Assembly: GCA_903872345.1 (NCBI GenBank)
Contig: CAIQKM010000159.1
Location: forward strand, 50,731-114,730
Reading direction: 5' to 3'
Origin: an uncultured Verrucomicrobia subdivision 3 bacterium
GTDB lineage: Bacteria; Verrucomicrobiota; Verrucomicrobiia; Limisphaerales; UBA11358
Length of the DNA: 64,000 nt
The notes under the pieces were generated by a model. That model was not told the origin of the DNA. It saw nothing but the letters and a program-made list of their open reading frames with translations, and ran no database searches. Numbering within the stretch: position 1 is the first letter of the stretch; the number at the start of each line of letters is the position of its first letter. The position numbers and the translations under genes were made by a program. Shown here one piece after another: positions 17,386 through 26,217 of this stretch.

Positions 17386-18276
17386 TTAAACTCCCACCAG
17401 CGCCGCACCCAGCACGCCGGCAGAGTCGCCGAGTTGATGTTTTACGATGGGGGTCTCCAGATCGTCGGTCAACGCATAGTGGCGCACCCGGGCCACGCCA
17501 TCGGTGTAAACGGCGGGGAAATTGGAGACGCCGCCGCCCATGACGACGACATCGGGATCAAGGATGTCAATGACGTTGGCGAGCGCGCGGCCGAACCGGT
17601 CGAAGAAGGCGGTCATGAATTCGACGGCCTGCGGCTGGCCGGCGAAATATTCTTTTTCCACTTCCTTGAGGGGACGGCGGGTGCCGTAGCGTTCGGCGTA
17701 GCGATTTTCCAGGCCGCCGCCGCTGATGAAGGTTTCCACGCAGCCGCGATGGCCGCAGAAGCAGAGGGGGCCGTTGGGATCAATGCTGGAGTGGCCCCAT
17801 TCGCCGCCGAGGCCCTGGAGGCCGGCGAGAACTTGGCCGTTGTAGGCGATGCCGCCGCCGCAGCCGGTGCCGATGATGACGCCAAAAACGAGTTGCTTGC
17901 CCCGGCCGGCGCCAAGGACGGCCTCGGCGAGGGCGAAACAGTTCGCGTCGTTCTGGATTTCGATGGGGCGGTTGAGCATTTTTTCGAGGTCGGCCTTTAC
18001 CGGCTGACCGTTCATGCAGACGGTGTTGGAATTTTTGAGCAGGCCGGTGTGGCGGGAAAGGGTGCCGGGGGTGCCGATGCCAAAGGTGGTGGGGTGGCCG
18101 TCGGCGGCGGCAACGAGGTCGGCGTGCAGGTTTTTCAGGCTGTTCAAGATGTGCTGGTAGCCGAGCTCGCGCTCAGTGGGCACGCGCTTGCGAAAAATTT
18201 CACGGCCGTCCGCGTCCAGAACCACGCCCTCAATCTTGGTGCCACCCAGATCAACCCCGATTTTATATTTGGACAT
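17386..18276 (-). CDS. ROK-family sugar kinase (glucokinase-like)
   Basis: The product phosphorylates a hexose or an N-acetylated hexosamine with ATP in the cytoplasm. The protein has 296 aa. Seen are the phosphate-binding KIGVDLGGTKIEG at the N-terminus, the sugar-site motif QNDANCFALAEA, GVIIGTGCGGGI, and the ROK zinc motif CFCGHRGCVETFISG. The start at 18276 gives MSKYKIGVDLGG; the open frame to 18318 adds fourteen residues unlike the family. No DNA-binding domain is present, so it is a kinase and not a ROK repressor. The exact sugar is uncertain; glucose is the default guess. Confidence 0.9.
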   Translation of the reverse strand: MSKYKIGVDLGGTKIEGVVLDADGREIFRKRVPTERELGYQHILNSLKNLHADLVAAADGHPTTFGIGTPGTLSRHTGLLKNSNTVCMNGQPVKADLEKMLNRPIEIQNDANCFALAEAVLGAGRGKQLVFGVIIGTGCGGGIAYNGQVLAGLQGLGGEWGHSSIDPNGPLCFCGHRGCVETFISGGGLENRYAERYGTRRPLKEVEKEYFAGQPQAVEFMTAFFDRFGRALANVIDILDPDVVVMGGGVSNFPAVYTDGVARVRHYALTDDLETPIVKHQLGDSAGVLGAALVGV

Positions 18277-18619
18277 AATGGAAATTTCCGGTGCCGACAA
18301 ATCGTTGTTTAGTTGCAATCAATTCCAATGCGTTGCATTAGCAAAACCGTGCGGAAGGATGCCGGTGGACCGGGGGAAAAACAAGTCCGGCGGTGCGGAA
18401 AATGAGGGGGAGGGTGGCAGCCACTGCACTCCCTGACGGGGGGCATCAAGCTGGCGTTACCAGGAGGACTGACGCCACCTGTCACTCTGCCCGGTGGCGC
18501 CCGCCCAGACCCTTGTGCCTGTCGCCAAATCGTTACCCTTTGCCGCTTGAACTGATGCCCGGGGCAACGCTATTTTGTCAGCCGCCAATCATCACCCGCT
18601 GCTGGTTGACGGCAAAACA
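18277..18619. other. Divergent intergenic region, nothing clear
   Basis: This stretch between the divergent ROK kinase and the phosphodiester glycosidase-like gene should hold two promoters. No confident promoter, hairpin or small gene was seen. Confidence 0.35.
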
Positions 18620-19480
18620 ATGAGAAATGCGTTTTATCCTGTCTGGCTTGCTCTGTTGCTCGTCGCCCCGGTTCCAACCCTGCGCGCTGACGTCACCGAA
18701 CTGCTCACTAATCAGCCGCTCCCCGGCATCACCTTCCACGAAGAAACCCGCACCAATCCACCGACCCGTTTTTTTGTAGCCGAAGTGGACCTCACCACCC
18801 CTCACTTGCACCTGCGCGTGGCTCCCGGTGGCCCCGACCCCGACGGCCCCGGCAAATGGGAGACCACCCTCATGGAACCCACCCGCATCGCCGACCGCGA
18901 GAAATTCGATTTCGTCATCAATGGTGATTTCTTTATCGCCCGTGGTGTCAACGATGCCGAAGGCGCCAAGGCGGCCTATCGCGCCGATCAATGGGCCCTC
19001 ACCGAGGGGCCGGCCGTCACCGACGGACATGTCTGGTCCGCCAGCACCAACGCCCGTCCCTGTTTGGTGGTTCATACCAACGGATCAGTGGCCATCGAAG
19101 CCGTTTCGCAGCCCCCTCCCAACGATTGGCAGGTAATCGGCGGCAATACCGTCCTGGTGCTGAAGGGGCAGGTCATACCTCATAAAAACATCATCCGCCA
19201 TCCGCGCACCGCCGTCGGTCTCGACGCCACCGGAACAAAACTCATCATCTTGCTGGTGGATGGCCGCAAGCCCGGCATCGCCAACGGCATGAGCTATGAT
19301 GAATTGGGGGCGGAAATGCAGCGCCTCGGCTGTAACATCGCGCTGAACCTCGACGGCGGCGGCAGCTCCGTCATGGCCGTGCGCGACCCCGGCACCGGCA
19401 AAATGAAAATCCTCAACGAACCCACCGATGGCCATGAACGCGCGGTGGCGGATGTGTTGGGGATTACGGTGGATCGCTAG
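18620..19480 (+). CDS. Exported phosphodiester glycosidase (NAGPA-like) domain protein
   Basis: The protein has 286 aa with a signal peptide (MRNAFYPVWLALLLVAPVPTLRA). The body matches the PF09992 type, related to the enzyme that removes GlcNAc from phosphodiester-linked mannose. Recognisable parts are FVINGDFFIARGV, HPRTAVGLDATGTKLIILLVDGR, and the hallmark LGCNIALNLDGGGSSVMAV. Bacterial members are secreted, and some are linked to cell-wall or exopolysaccharide processing. The 18620 start fits the signal peptide; the frame opens at 18575. A 24-base perfect palindrome begins 13 bases after the stop. Confidence 0.85.
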   Translation: MRNAFYPVWLALLLVAPVPTLRADVTELLTNQPLPGITFHEETRTNPPTRFFVAEVDLTTPHLHLRVAPGGPDPDGPGKWETTLMEPTRIADREKFDFVINGDFFIARGVNDAEGAKAAYRADQWALTEGPAVTDGHVWSASTNARPCLVVHTNGSVAIEAVSQPPPNDWQVIGGNTVLVLKGQVIPHKNIIRHPRTAVGLDATGTKLIILLVDGRKPGIANGMSYDELGAEMQRLGCNIALNLDGGGSSVMAVRDPGTGKMKILNEPTDGHERAVADVLGITVDR

Positions 19481-19493
19481 TCGCCCGTGATGC

Positions 19494-19569
19494 GTAGCAG
19501 CCGACGTAAGGAGGCTCAAATATCATCGAAGCGCTCATTTATCTGGAGCCTCCTTACGTCGGCTGCTAC
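19494..19569. repeat. GTAG-headed palindrome, perfect 24-base arms
   Basis: The left arm runs from GTAGCAGCCGACGTAAGG to GGCTC (19494-19517). The exact reverse complement lies at 19546-19569, with a 28-base loop. A second copy lies at 48327-48403. The GTAG ends and GGAG inside the arm resemble the foot of REP hairpins. Confidence 0.9.
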
Positions 19570-19584
19570 TGCTTTGGACGCACT

Positions 19585-20646
19585 TCAGCCCGCCGTTTTC
19601 GCCCTTACCGCCCAGCGCAATTTCGCCGGGGCCGAACGCGGATTGGAATGCTGCTCTTCCGGCGTCGGTCGGCCCACCGACTTGGCGATGTCGCTGTAAG
19701 TGCCGTCGTAATATCCGGCATCAAACGCTTTCTTCACCCGGCGATCCTCGCCGGAATGAAAGGTCAGAATCGCCACCCGGCCGCCCGGCTTGAGGCAGAA
19801 CGGCAGGTTCCGCAAAAACATGTCCAGCGCGGAGAACTCGTCATTCACGGCAATTCGCAACGCCTGGAATACCCGGCGCACGGTCAGATCCGCATCTTCC
19901 TTGCCGAGGTAGGGCAGGGTGGCGCGAATGGCTTCGGCCAGTTGCCGCGTGGTGGCATAATGCTGTTCCGCCAGGGTCAGGGACAATTTGACGGCGTTAG
20001 GCTCGTCGGCATTCAACTCCAGCATCCTCGCCAGGTCGTCCGTCTTGGTCTTTTGCAGCAGCACCGAAGCAGGGACGCCGCGCTGCGGATTCATCCGCAT
20101 ATCCAGCGGACCATCCAGCTTCACCGAGAAACCGCGCGTCGGATCATCAATCTGCATCGAGGAAATGCCCAGATCCGCCAGAATCATGTCCGCGCCCTCT
20201 ATGCCCAAGCCGGACAACACCTGCGGCAGCCCCGCATAATTGGTGCGGTGCGCCGTGAAAACATCCTCCCCAAAGCCCAGCGCCCGCAGGCGCTCCACCG
20301 TCTTGGGCAGCTCAATCGGATCCGTATCCAGTCCGACCAAGCGTCCGCCCGGCGCGAGCCGCGCCAGCAGTTCCTGCGTGTGACCGCTGTAGCCGAGCGT
20401 GCAGTCCGCCGCGATTTCGCCCGGTTGCGGGGCGAGCACGGCGAGAATTTCCGGCACCATGATTGGCCGGTGGGTTCCAGCCGGGGTCTTGCCGGAGGCA
20501 ATCACTTTCGCCAAAGTCGCCGCGTCACTCCCGTGTTCCTTGTACTTTTCCTCAAAACGACGGGGGTTTTTCCCGCTGTAACGCTTGCGGCGAACATGCG
20601 GGGTGGCAGCGGTGGCGGACGGAGTTGGCAAATTGTCTTCGGGCAC
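19585..20646 (-). CDS. rsmH: 16S rRNA (cytosine-1402 N4)-methyltransferase
   Basis: The enzyme uses S-adenosylmethionine to methylate C1402 in the ribosomal P site. The protein has 353 aa. It shows the entry HRPIMVPEILAVL, the SAM loop AADCTLGYSGHTQELL, VGLDTDPIEL, LADLGISSMQIDDPTRGFS, and the C-terminal VAILTFHSGEDRRVKKAF. It starts at a GTG and has about 58 extra basic residues before the usual N-terminus. It is divergent from the flavoprotein gene with 20 bases between starts. Usually rsmH (mraW) sits at the head of the dcw cell-wall cluster; here no ftsL, ftsI or mur gene is near. Confidence 0.93.
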   Translation of the reverse strand: MPEDNLPTPSATAATPHVRRKRYSGKNPRRFEEKYKEHGSDAATLAKVIASGKTPAGTHRPIMVPEILAVLAPQPGEIAADCTLGYSGHTQELLARLAPGGRLVGLDTDPIELPKTVERLRALGFGEDVFTAHRTNYAGLPQVLSGLGIEGADMILADLGISSMQIDDPTRGFSVKLDGPLDMRMNPQRGVPASVLLQKTKTDDLARMLELNADEPNAVKLSLTLAEQHYATTRQLAEAIRATLPYLGKEDADLTVRRVFQALRIAVNDEFSALDMFLRNLPFCLKPGGRVAILTFHSGEDRRVKKAFDAGYYDGTYSDIAKSVGRPTPEEQHSNPRSAPAKLRWAVRAKTAG

Positions 20647-20666
20647 AGCCCGGATTATGCGATTTT

Positions 20667-21890
20667 ATGCCGGTGAATTCGAGGCAAATCATTGTGGTCG
20701 GCGGCGGCGCGGCGGGATTCTTCGCCGCCATCGCGGCGGCGGAGCAGGGGAGTCGGGTCATCCTGCTGGAAAAAACCGCGCGCGTGCTGGACAAAGTCCG
20801 CATCTCCGGCGGCGGCCGGTGCAACGTCACGCACGCCTGTTTTGAGCCCCGCGAATTCGTTACCCGCTATCCGCGCGGCGGCAAGGCGCTGCTCTCCCCA
20901 TTCCAAAAATTCTCCGCCCGCGACACCGTCGCCTGGTTCGAGGCCCGGGGCGTGAAACTCAAAACCGAAGCCGACGGCCGGATGTTCCCCGTTACCGATT
21001 CCTCCCAGACCATTGTGGACTGCCTCGTCCACGCCGCCCAAACCGCCGGCGTGACCGTACGCCTGAACAGTTCCGTCCAGTCCGTGGTGAAAAACGCCGC
21101 CGGACAATTTGAACTCGTCGTTGGCACTGAAACCCTCGCTTGCGACCGATTGCTCCTCGCCACCGGCGGTTGCCGCGCTGCCGCCGCCGGGCAACTCGCC
21201 GCGTCCCTCGGGCACACCATCGAAGCGCCCGTGCCCTCCCTGTTCACCCTGCAAATCGCGTCCCCCTGGCTGGCCTCCCTCGCCGGCGTGGCTGTCACCG
21301 CCGAAGTCTCCGTGCCCGGCACCAAACTCCGCGAACGCGGCCCCGTGCTGATCACCCATTGGGGACTCAGCGGCCCCGCCGTCCTGCGCCTTTCCGCGTG
21401 GGGCGCCCGCGCCTTGCACGATCTAAATTATCAATTTCCTTTGCTCATCAACTGGCTGCCCGAATCCTCCGCCGAAGCCATCCAGCAGGAATTCCAAGCC
21501 CGCCGCGTCACCTGCGGCGCCAAGCTGCTGCTCAATGTCCCCCTCTTCCCGCTCACCACCCGCCTTTGGGAACAACTCGTCACCGCCTCCGGCGTCCCGC
21601 GTGACACCCGCTGGTCCGCGCTGTCCCGCCCCCAGGCCCAGGCCCTCGCACAGCAACTGCTCCGCACCGAATTCCCCGTCACCGGCAAAAGCCTGAACAA
21701 GGATGAATTCGTGACCTGCGGCGGGGTGAAACTCGACGAGGTGAATTTTAAAACCATGGAAAGCAAACGCTGCCCCGGCCTCCATTTCGCCGGCGAATTG
21801 CTGGACATCGACGGCGTCACCGGCGGCTTTAATTTTCAGGCCGCCTGGACCACCGGCCATGTGGCCGGTCACGCCATGGCCGCCGGATGA
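20667..21890 (+). CDS. BaiN/HI0933-family FAD-dependent oxidoreductase
   Basis: This is a flavoprotein of 407 aa from ATG 20667. Seen are the FAD-binding IIVVGGGAAGFFAAIAAAEQ, VLDKVRISGGGRCNVTH, the mid-domain LLLATGGCRAAAAG, THWGLSGPAVLRLSAW, and the C-terminal LHFAGELLDIDGVTGGFN and FQAAWTTGHVAG. This is the standard signature order of the family. Its enzyme activity is generally poorly defined; some members are called aminoacetone oxidases. The open frame extends to 20463 in antisense to rsmH, but the canonical N-terminus fixes the start. Confidence 0.9.
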   Translation: MPVNSRQIIVVGGGAAGFFAAIAAAEQGSRVILLEKTARVLDKVRISGGGRCNVTHACFEPREFVTRYPRGGKALLSPFQKFSARDTVAWFEARGVKLKTEADGRMFPVTDSSQTIVDCLVHAAQTAGVTVRLNSSVQSVVKNAAGQFELVVGTETLACDRLLLATGGCRAAAAGQLAASLGHTIEAPVPSLFTLQIASPWLASLAGVAVTAEVSVPGTKLRERGPVLITHWGLSGPAVLRLSAWGARALHDLNYQFPLLINWLPESSAEAIQQEFQARRVTCGAKLLLNVPLFPLTTRLWEQLVTASGVPRDTRWSALSRPQAQALAQQLLRTEFPVTGKSLNKDEFVTCGGVKLDEVNFKTMESKRCPGLHFAGELLDIDGVTGGFNFQAAWTTGHVAGHAMAAG

Positions 21891-21948
21891 AGCCGAATTG
21901 TTACCTTAGAATACTTGCGGCAATATTCTGATTTGCACAAACTTTCGG

Positions 21949-22770
21949 ATGAATTGGATCCGTTGGATGTTTTTTTGCCTGTTGGCCTTGGGGGTGTTGC
22001 TGGTGAACACTGGCTGCGAAACTTCGGCGGCCAATGTCTCCAAAACCCGCGGCGTCTATACGACGCTGGCCCTCACTGATCGCGAATTGGACATGCCCGC
22101 ATCCGGCTATACCAGTTACCGGACCTTTGCCGCCAGCCAAAATCCCGCAGCGGTTATTGTTGGCTATGGGGATTCCGATGGCATCCAATTCATCCAGCAG
22201 CCATTTACACTCCAGCTCATTGAACTTGCATCCGGCACCCTCCTCTCGTCGCAAAATGGTGCAGCCAACTACGGCAAGGCCACCATGATTCCTCTCGCCA
22301 TTCGCAAGAGCGGCAATTACCAGTTGAAGCTCATTATCCGCAATGCCGTTTACGACACGTGGGATTTTTCCGTTTCCCGCGAAGCCGCCGCCCCGGCGGC
22401 CGATTCCGCCCCACTGGAATATGCCAAAGGCGACTTCAGCGCCACCCTGTCCTCCGAGGAAGACACCGATCTGTTTACGGAATACGATAACACCCTGTTG
22501 CAGGCCATTCTCAATGCCGCAACCAAAGCGAGGGAAGCCGTCAACCACGACCTGTTTGCCCAAACCTATCCCGGGGCGGTCGCCATTCAATTCAATGTGG
22601 ACAGCACCGGGCACATCAGTGCTGTGACCGTCGTGGATAAGACGCTCAATGACGATCTCGTCCAGTTTTTCAAAAATGCCTTCGAAACCGGCGCCCCATA
22701 TCCGGCCTGGCCGGCCGCCATTAAACATGCCCCGGTGCGCGCCCTTACCTGCACATTCTATTTCGACTGA
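21949..22770 (+). CDS. Lipoprotein with a TonB-like C-terminal domain
   Basis: The protein has 273 aa with a signal sequence ending in the lipobox LVNTGC. Residues ~40-135 look like a beta-rich domain (PFTLQLIELASGTLL, SGNYQLKLIIRNAVYDTWDFSV). Residues ~200-270 resemble the TonB/TolA C-terminal fold: VAIQFNVDSTGHISAVTVV, then KNAFETGAPYPAWP. It has no long proline-rich linker and no energy-coupling anchor, so it is unlikely to be a working TonB. It precedes the kinase genes with 80 bases between, but a shared function is only a guess. Confidence 0.65.
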   Translation: MNWIRWMFFCLLALGVLLVNTGCETSAANVSKTRGVYTTLALTDRELDMPASGYTSYRTFAASQNPAAVIVGYGDSDGIQFIQQPFTLQLIELASGTLLSSQNGAANYGKATMIPLAIRKSGNYQLKLIIRNAVYDTWDFSVSREAAAPAADSAPLEYAKGDFSATLSSEEDTDLFTEYDNTLLQAILNAATKAREAVNHDLFAQTYPGAVAIQFNVDSTGHISAVTVVDKTLNDDLVQFFKNAFETGAPYPAWPAAIKHAPVRALTCTFYFD

Positions 22771-22815
22771 CCCGGTTCGACCGGTCATCGGCGGCATTTG
22801 GCTGCCAATCTTTTT

Positions 22816-22841
22816 TGTAACATTTTGCCGGTTTTGCTTCT
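22816..22841 (+). promoter_or_regulatory. Putative ECF-type promoter before the first kinase
   Basis: TGTAAC at 22816 lies 15 bases before a CTTCT element at 22837, and 35 bases before the ATG. The -35 geometry matches the copy before the second kinase, but the -10 part is weak. Confidence 0.35.
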
Positions 22842-22850
22842 GGTGTAGCC

Positions 22851-25778
22851 ATGGACACGGTTAAAATGAACCCGCCAATGCCTGAGCCCAGCCATTGCCC
22901 GCAATGCGGGACGCCTCTGCCGGACGGCATGCTCGTCGGGCTCTGTCCTGTCTGCCTGCTCCAAGCCGGTGCGGCGGCCGATACCGTCAGCCAGCCGCCC
23001 GCGCCGCCGTTTCAGCCGCCCACCGTGGCCGAACTCGCGCCGCTCTTTCCGCAGTTGGAAATCATCGAACTCATCGGCAAAGGCGGCATGGGTGCCGTTT
23101 ACAAAGCCCGCCAGAAGGAACTCGACCGCGTAGTGGCCCTGAAAATTCTCCCGCCCGGCATTGGCGATACCGCCGCCTTCTCCACTCGCTTCACCCGCGA
23201 GGCCAAGGCGCTCGCGCGCCTCAGCCATCCTGGCATTGTGACGCTGTTCGAATTCGGCTCGGTCCAGCGGCCCGCCGCCGTGCCGCCGGCTCCCGAGGAA
23301 GCCCGCCTGTATTTCATCCTCATGGAATATGTGGATGGCGTGAACCTGCGCCAGTTGCTCAATGGCGGCCGCATTTCCACCCGCGAAGCGCTCGCCATTG
23401 TTCCGCAGATTTGCGACGCCCTCCAATACGCCCACGATCAGGGCATCGTTCACCGCGACATCAAACCCGAGAACATCCTGCTCGACCGCCGCGGTCGCGT
23501 GAAGGTCGCCGACTTCGGCCTCGCCAAGCTCGTGTCCGGCGACGACGATTCCGCCACTGCCGGCCAGTCCGGTCTCGGCACTTCCGAGTTTACCGAGTCC
23601 GGCAAAATCATGGGCACGCCGCAGTACATGTCCCCCGAGCAGATCAAGGCCCCCGGCGAGGTGGATCATCGCGCGGATATCTACGCCCTCGGCGTGGTCT
23701 TTTACCAGATGCTCACCGGTGAACTGCCCGGGAAACGGATTGAAGCTCCGTCCAAAAAAGTTCAGGTGGATGTCCGCCTGGATGAAGTCGTCCTGCGCGC
23801 CCTCGAAAAAAATCCCGCCCGCCGCTACGCCCACGCCAGCCAGATCAAGGACGACGTGGAAACCATCAGCGGCACCCCCGCCGGTCCCGGACCGGTGCCG
23901 CCGGTGGTGGCAACTTCCGGTCGGCCGGACTCCAGCGAAAAAATCATCCTGCCCGCCTTTCTGCTCGCCTTCTTTTTCGGCGTGTTCGGGGCGCACCGGT
24001 TTTACGTTGGCAAAACCGCCACCGGCGTTCTGCAACTGTTCACGCTCGGCGGTTTGGGCATCTGGGCCGTGATTGATTGGATTCTTATTCTCTGCAAGGA
24101 GTTTACGGATGTCCGGGGCAAAAAACTCCGCAACTGGTTGCCGCCGGCCAATGAAGCGGTTGGACCGGATGCGCCGGCCACAAGTGAAAAAATCATTTTG
24201 CCCGCGTTCCTGCTCGCCTTCTTTTTCGGCATCTTTGGCGCGCACCGCTTTTACGTTGGCAAAATCGGCACCGGCATTCTGCAACTATTTACCCTCGGCG
24301 GTTTGGGCATCTGGGCCGTAATTGACTGGATTCTCATTCTCTGCCGGGAATTCACCGATGGTCAGGGCAAAAAACTCCGCCATTGGCTGCATCCCGTTCC
24401 CGTGGGAGCGGGTGCCCGGCCCGTGCCTCCCGGCGGGTTGAATCCGCCGCCCGTTGCTCCCGGTGTCGCCGGTGTCGCTGCTCCGCCGATGATCCTGGCG
24501 CCGGCCGTCGGGCTGATGATCGTCGCGGGACTGAAACTGATTTCCATACCCTTATCCTTGATGATGATTATGGCTGTTCCGGGCTGGCTGGCTGGCCTCT
24601 TGGGGTTTGGCTGGATGTTTGGCGGCATGGTGACTGGCATTGGGTTCGTGTTATTCCGGCTCGTACCGGCGTTGCTGGTTATGTACGGAGGTTACCAGAT
24701 GTCCCGGCTCCGCAGCCACGGTTGGGGCATTGCGGCGGGGATACTGTCCATCCTGTCCTGCAGCCTGCTGGGCTTGGGCGTTGGCATCTGGGCTCTGATT
24801 ATTCTGGGCCGCGCGGACGTGCAATCATGGTTTGCCGCCGGCCCGGTCCCGCGTCCCGCCGTCCCCCCGCCCACCGCCCGCCCACCGGCCACCCCCGGTG
24901 CCGTGCCGCACAGCGTCGGTTGGGGGGCTGGCAAAATCCTGATCGGCTTTCTGGTGGCGTTCATCATCATGCTGGTCTTGGTGGCGGGATTGGCCTTTGT
25001 CTCGTTTCGGTGGATTACCCACCAACTCTCCGCCGTCAACTGGACCCAAACCCAAGGCAGCACGGAACGCGAAATCGATCTCGCCTTTCCGCTCGCTCCC
25101 GACGGCCGCTTCAGCATTGATAATGTCAACGGGCGCATCGAAATCACCGGCACCGACAAAAATGAAGTCGTTCTCAAAGCCACCGTGCATGGCAAGGACC
25201 CCGCCCTGGTGAATGCGTACAACTTTGACACCCGTTCCGCCACCAACGAGTTGATCATTCATCCCTCTCATATCAGCGAAGAGTATGGCGGGTTTATCGG
25301 CTGGCTGAAGTTTCACGGCGATGGCACGCCTACGGCGGACTATGTCATTCAAGTGCCGCGCCATGCGCGCCTGGACAGCATTTCCAACGTGAACGGTCGC
25401 ACCGCCATCGAAGGTGTTGCCGGCGACATTCATGCCTCCAACGTCAACGGCGAGATTAAGGCCAGTGGCGTGGCGGGCGGCCTGAATCTTTCCAACGTCA
25501 ACGGCCGCCTCCTCGCCGATTTTGCCACTCTGGACGACGGGCAAATCGTGTCGCTGGACAATGTCAGCGGCCGCATCGAAACCTCCCTGCCCGCCAACGC
25601 CAGCGTTGACGTATCGGCCAACTCCGTCAACGGCCATATCACCAGCGAGTTTCCCGCCTTGGCGCCCAAAAAAGACGGCCCGGTCGGGCATAAGCTGAAC
25701 GGTACTCTCAATGGCGGCGGCGCCCAATTCAAGGCCAATACCGTGAATGGCGCCATTTCAATTCGCCGAGGCAAATAG
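22851..25778 (+). CDS. Large Ser/Thr protein kinase with duplicated TM2 domains and a DUF4097-like tail
   Basis: The protein has 975 aa. It begins with a zinc ribbon (CPQCGTPLPDG, then CPVCLL). A Hanks-type kinase follows at ~65-345 with IGKGGMGAVYKARQ, ALKILPPG, HRDIKPENILLD, ADFGLAK and GTPQYMSPEQ, so it should be active. Two nearly identical TM2 modules follow at ~362-430 and ~445-515 (AFFFGVFGAHRFYVGK / AFFFGIFGAHRFYVGK). Further membrane helices lie at ~550-655 and ~695-720. The outer C-terminal ~260 residues look like a DUF4097 beta-solenoid with repeated NVNGR/NVNGE steps. The kinase should act inside and the solenoid outside. ATG at 22866 is an alternative start. Confidence 0.88.
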   Translation: MDTVKMNPPMPEPSHCPQCGTPLPDGMLVGLCPVCLLQAGAAADTVSQPPAPPFQPPTVAELAPLFPQLEIIELIGKGGMGAVYKARQKELDRVVALKILPPGIGDTAAFSTRFTREAKALARLSHPGIVTLFEFGSVQRPAAVPPAPEEARLYFILMEYVDGVNLRQLLNGGRISTREALAIVPQICDALQYAHDQGIVHRDIKPENILLDRRGRVKVADFGLAKLVSGDDDSATAGQSGLGTSEFTESGKIMGTPQYMSPEQIKAPGEVDHRADIYALGVVFYQMLTGELPGKRIEAPSKKVQVDVRLDEVVLRALEKNPARRYAHASQIKDDVETISGTPAGPGPVPPVVATSGRPDSSEKIILPAFLLAFFFGVFGAHRFYVGKTATGVLQLFTLGGLGIWAVIDWILILCKEFTDVRGKKLRNWLPPANEAVGPDAPATSEKIILPAFLLAFFFGIFGAHRFYVGKIGTGILQLFTLGGLGIWAVIDWILILCREFTDGQGKKLRHWLHPVPVGAGARPVPPGGLNPPPVAPGVAGVAAPPMILAPAVGLMIVAGLKLISIPLSLMMIMAVPGWLAGLLGFGWMFGGMVTGIGFVLFRLVPALLVMYGGYQMSRLRSHGWGIAAGILSILSCSLLGLGVGIWALIILGRADVQSWFAAGPVPRPAVPPPTARPPATPGAVPHSVGWGAGKILIGFLVAFIIMLVLVAGLAFVSFRWITHQLSAVNWTQTQGSTEREIDLAFPLAPDGRFSIDNVNGRIEITGTDKNEVVLKATVHGKDPALVNAYNFDTRSATNELIIHPSHISEEYGGFIGWLKFHGDGTPTADYVIQVPRHARLDSISNVNGRTAIEGVAGDIHASNVNGEIKASGVAGGLNLSNVNGRLLADFATLDDGQIVSLDNVSGRIETSLPANASVDVSANSVNGHITSEFPALAPKKDGPVGHKLNGTLNGGGAQFKANTVNGAISIRRGK
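23935..24397 (+). repeat. Tandem duplication inside the kinase gene (TM2 module)
   Basis: Two copies of about 215 bases, offset by 249 bases (23935-24148 and 24184-24397), encode near-identical 72-residue TM2 modules. The similarity at DNA level suggests a recent in-frame duplication. Confidence 0.85.
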
Positions 25779-25842
25779 GCATGGCAACATGGCGGCGCGG
25801 CTGGGTTTCAGCATAGCCCTCCGACAACACGCTGATTCCGAG

Positions 25843-26060
25843 GACTGAAAGCCCGCGAGGTTATAGCCCAGGCTGGAGCGAGTCGGCGAGCGGAGGCCTG
25901 GGTAATTACCATCAAATGGTTCTCCGGCCTGTAGGGTCGGCACCGCGTCAATGTGTAACAGTGTGCCGGCCCGGCAGGCCGGGAGATGTGTTGTGACGGT
26001 TGTCCCAGGGCTAGCGCTACGCGCTTCACCCTGGGCTATAACCTCGCGGGCTTTCAGCCC
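25843..26060. repeat. Nested foldback element of about 218 bases
   Basis: The left arm (ACTGAAAGCCCGCGAGGTTA then TAGCCCAGG, 25843-25872) is matched almost perfectly by its reverse complement at 26031-26060. An inner pair, CCGGCCTG...GGTCGGCAC and GTGCCGGCCCGGCAGGCCGG, lies within. It looks like a MITE-type element. No second copy is in the window. Confidence 0.75.
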
Positions 26061-26169
26061 TTGGGAGGTGCAATCTGCCGCACGCCTCTTGGCCGTTGGA
26101 TGTTTCCCATTTTAAACCATTTTCAAATTGGCATTTGGCAATTGAAAATTGCCAATCCCTCCATCCGGC

Positions 26170-26195
26170 TGTAACAATTCCGCCGATTCCGTTAA
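26170..26195 (+). promoter_or_regulatory. Putative ECF-type promoter before the sigma factor gene
   Basis: TGTAACAATT at 26170 is followed, 15 bases after TGTAAC, by GTTAA at 26191. The sigma gene ATG is at 26218. The same TGTAACAATT-11-GTTAA string precedes the second kinase gene, suggesting autoregulation by this sigma factor. Confidence 0.5.
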
Positions 26196-26217
26196 CCTAC
26201 CTGCGAACGGAATCAGC

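Larger units (their letters stand above)
25779..26217. other. Intergenic region with nested foldback element and promoter
   Basis: It holds a foldback element (25843-26060) and the putative promoter of the sigma factor gene (26170-26195). No gene is supported in the first 370 bases. Confidence 0.5.
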
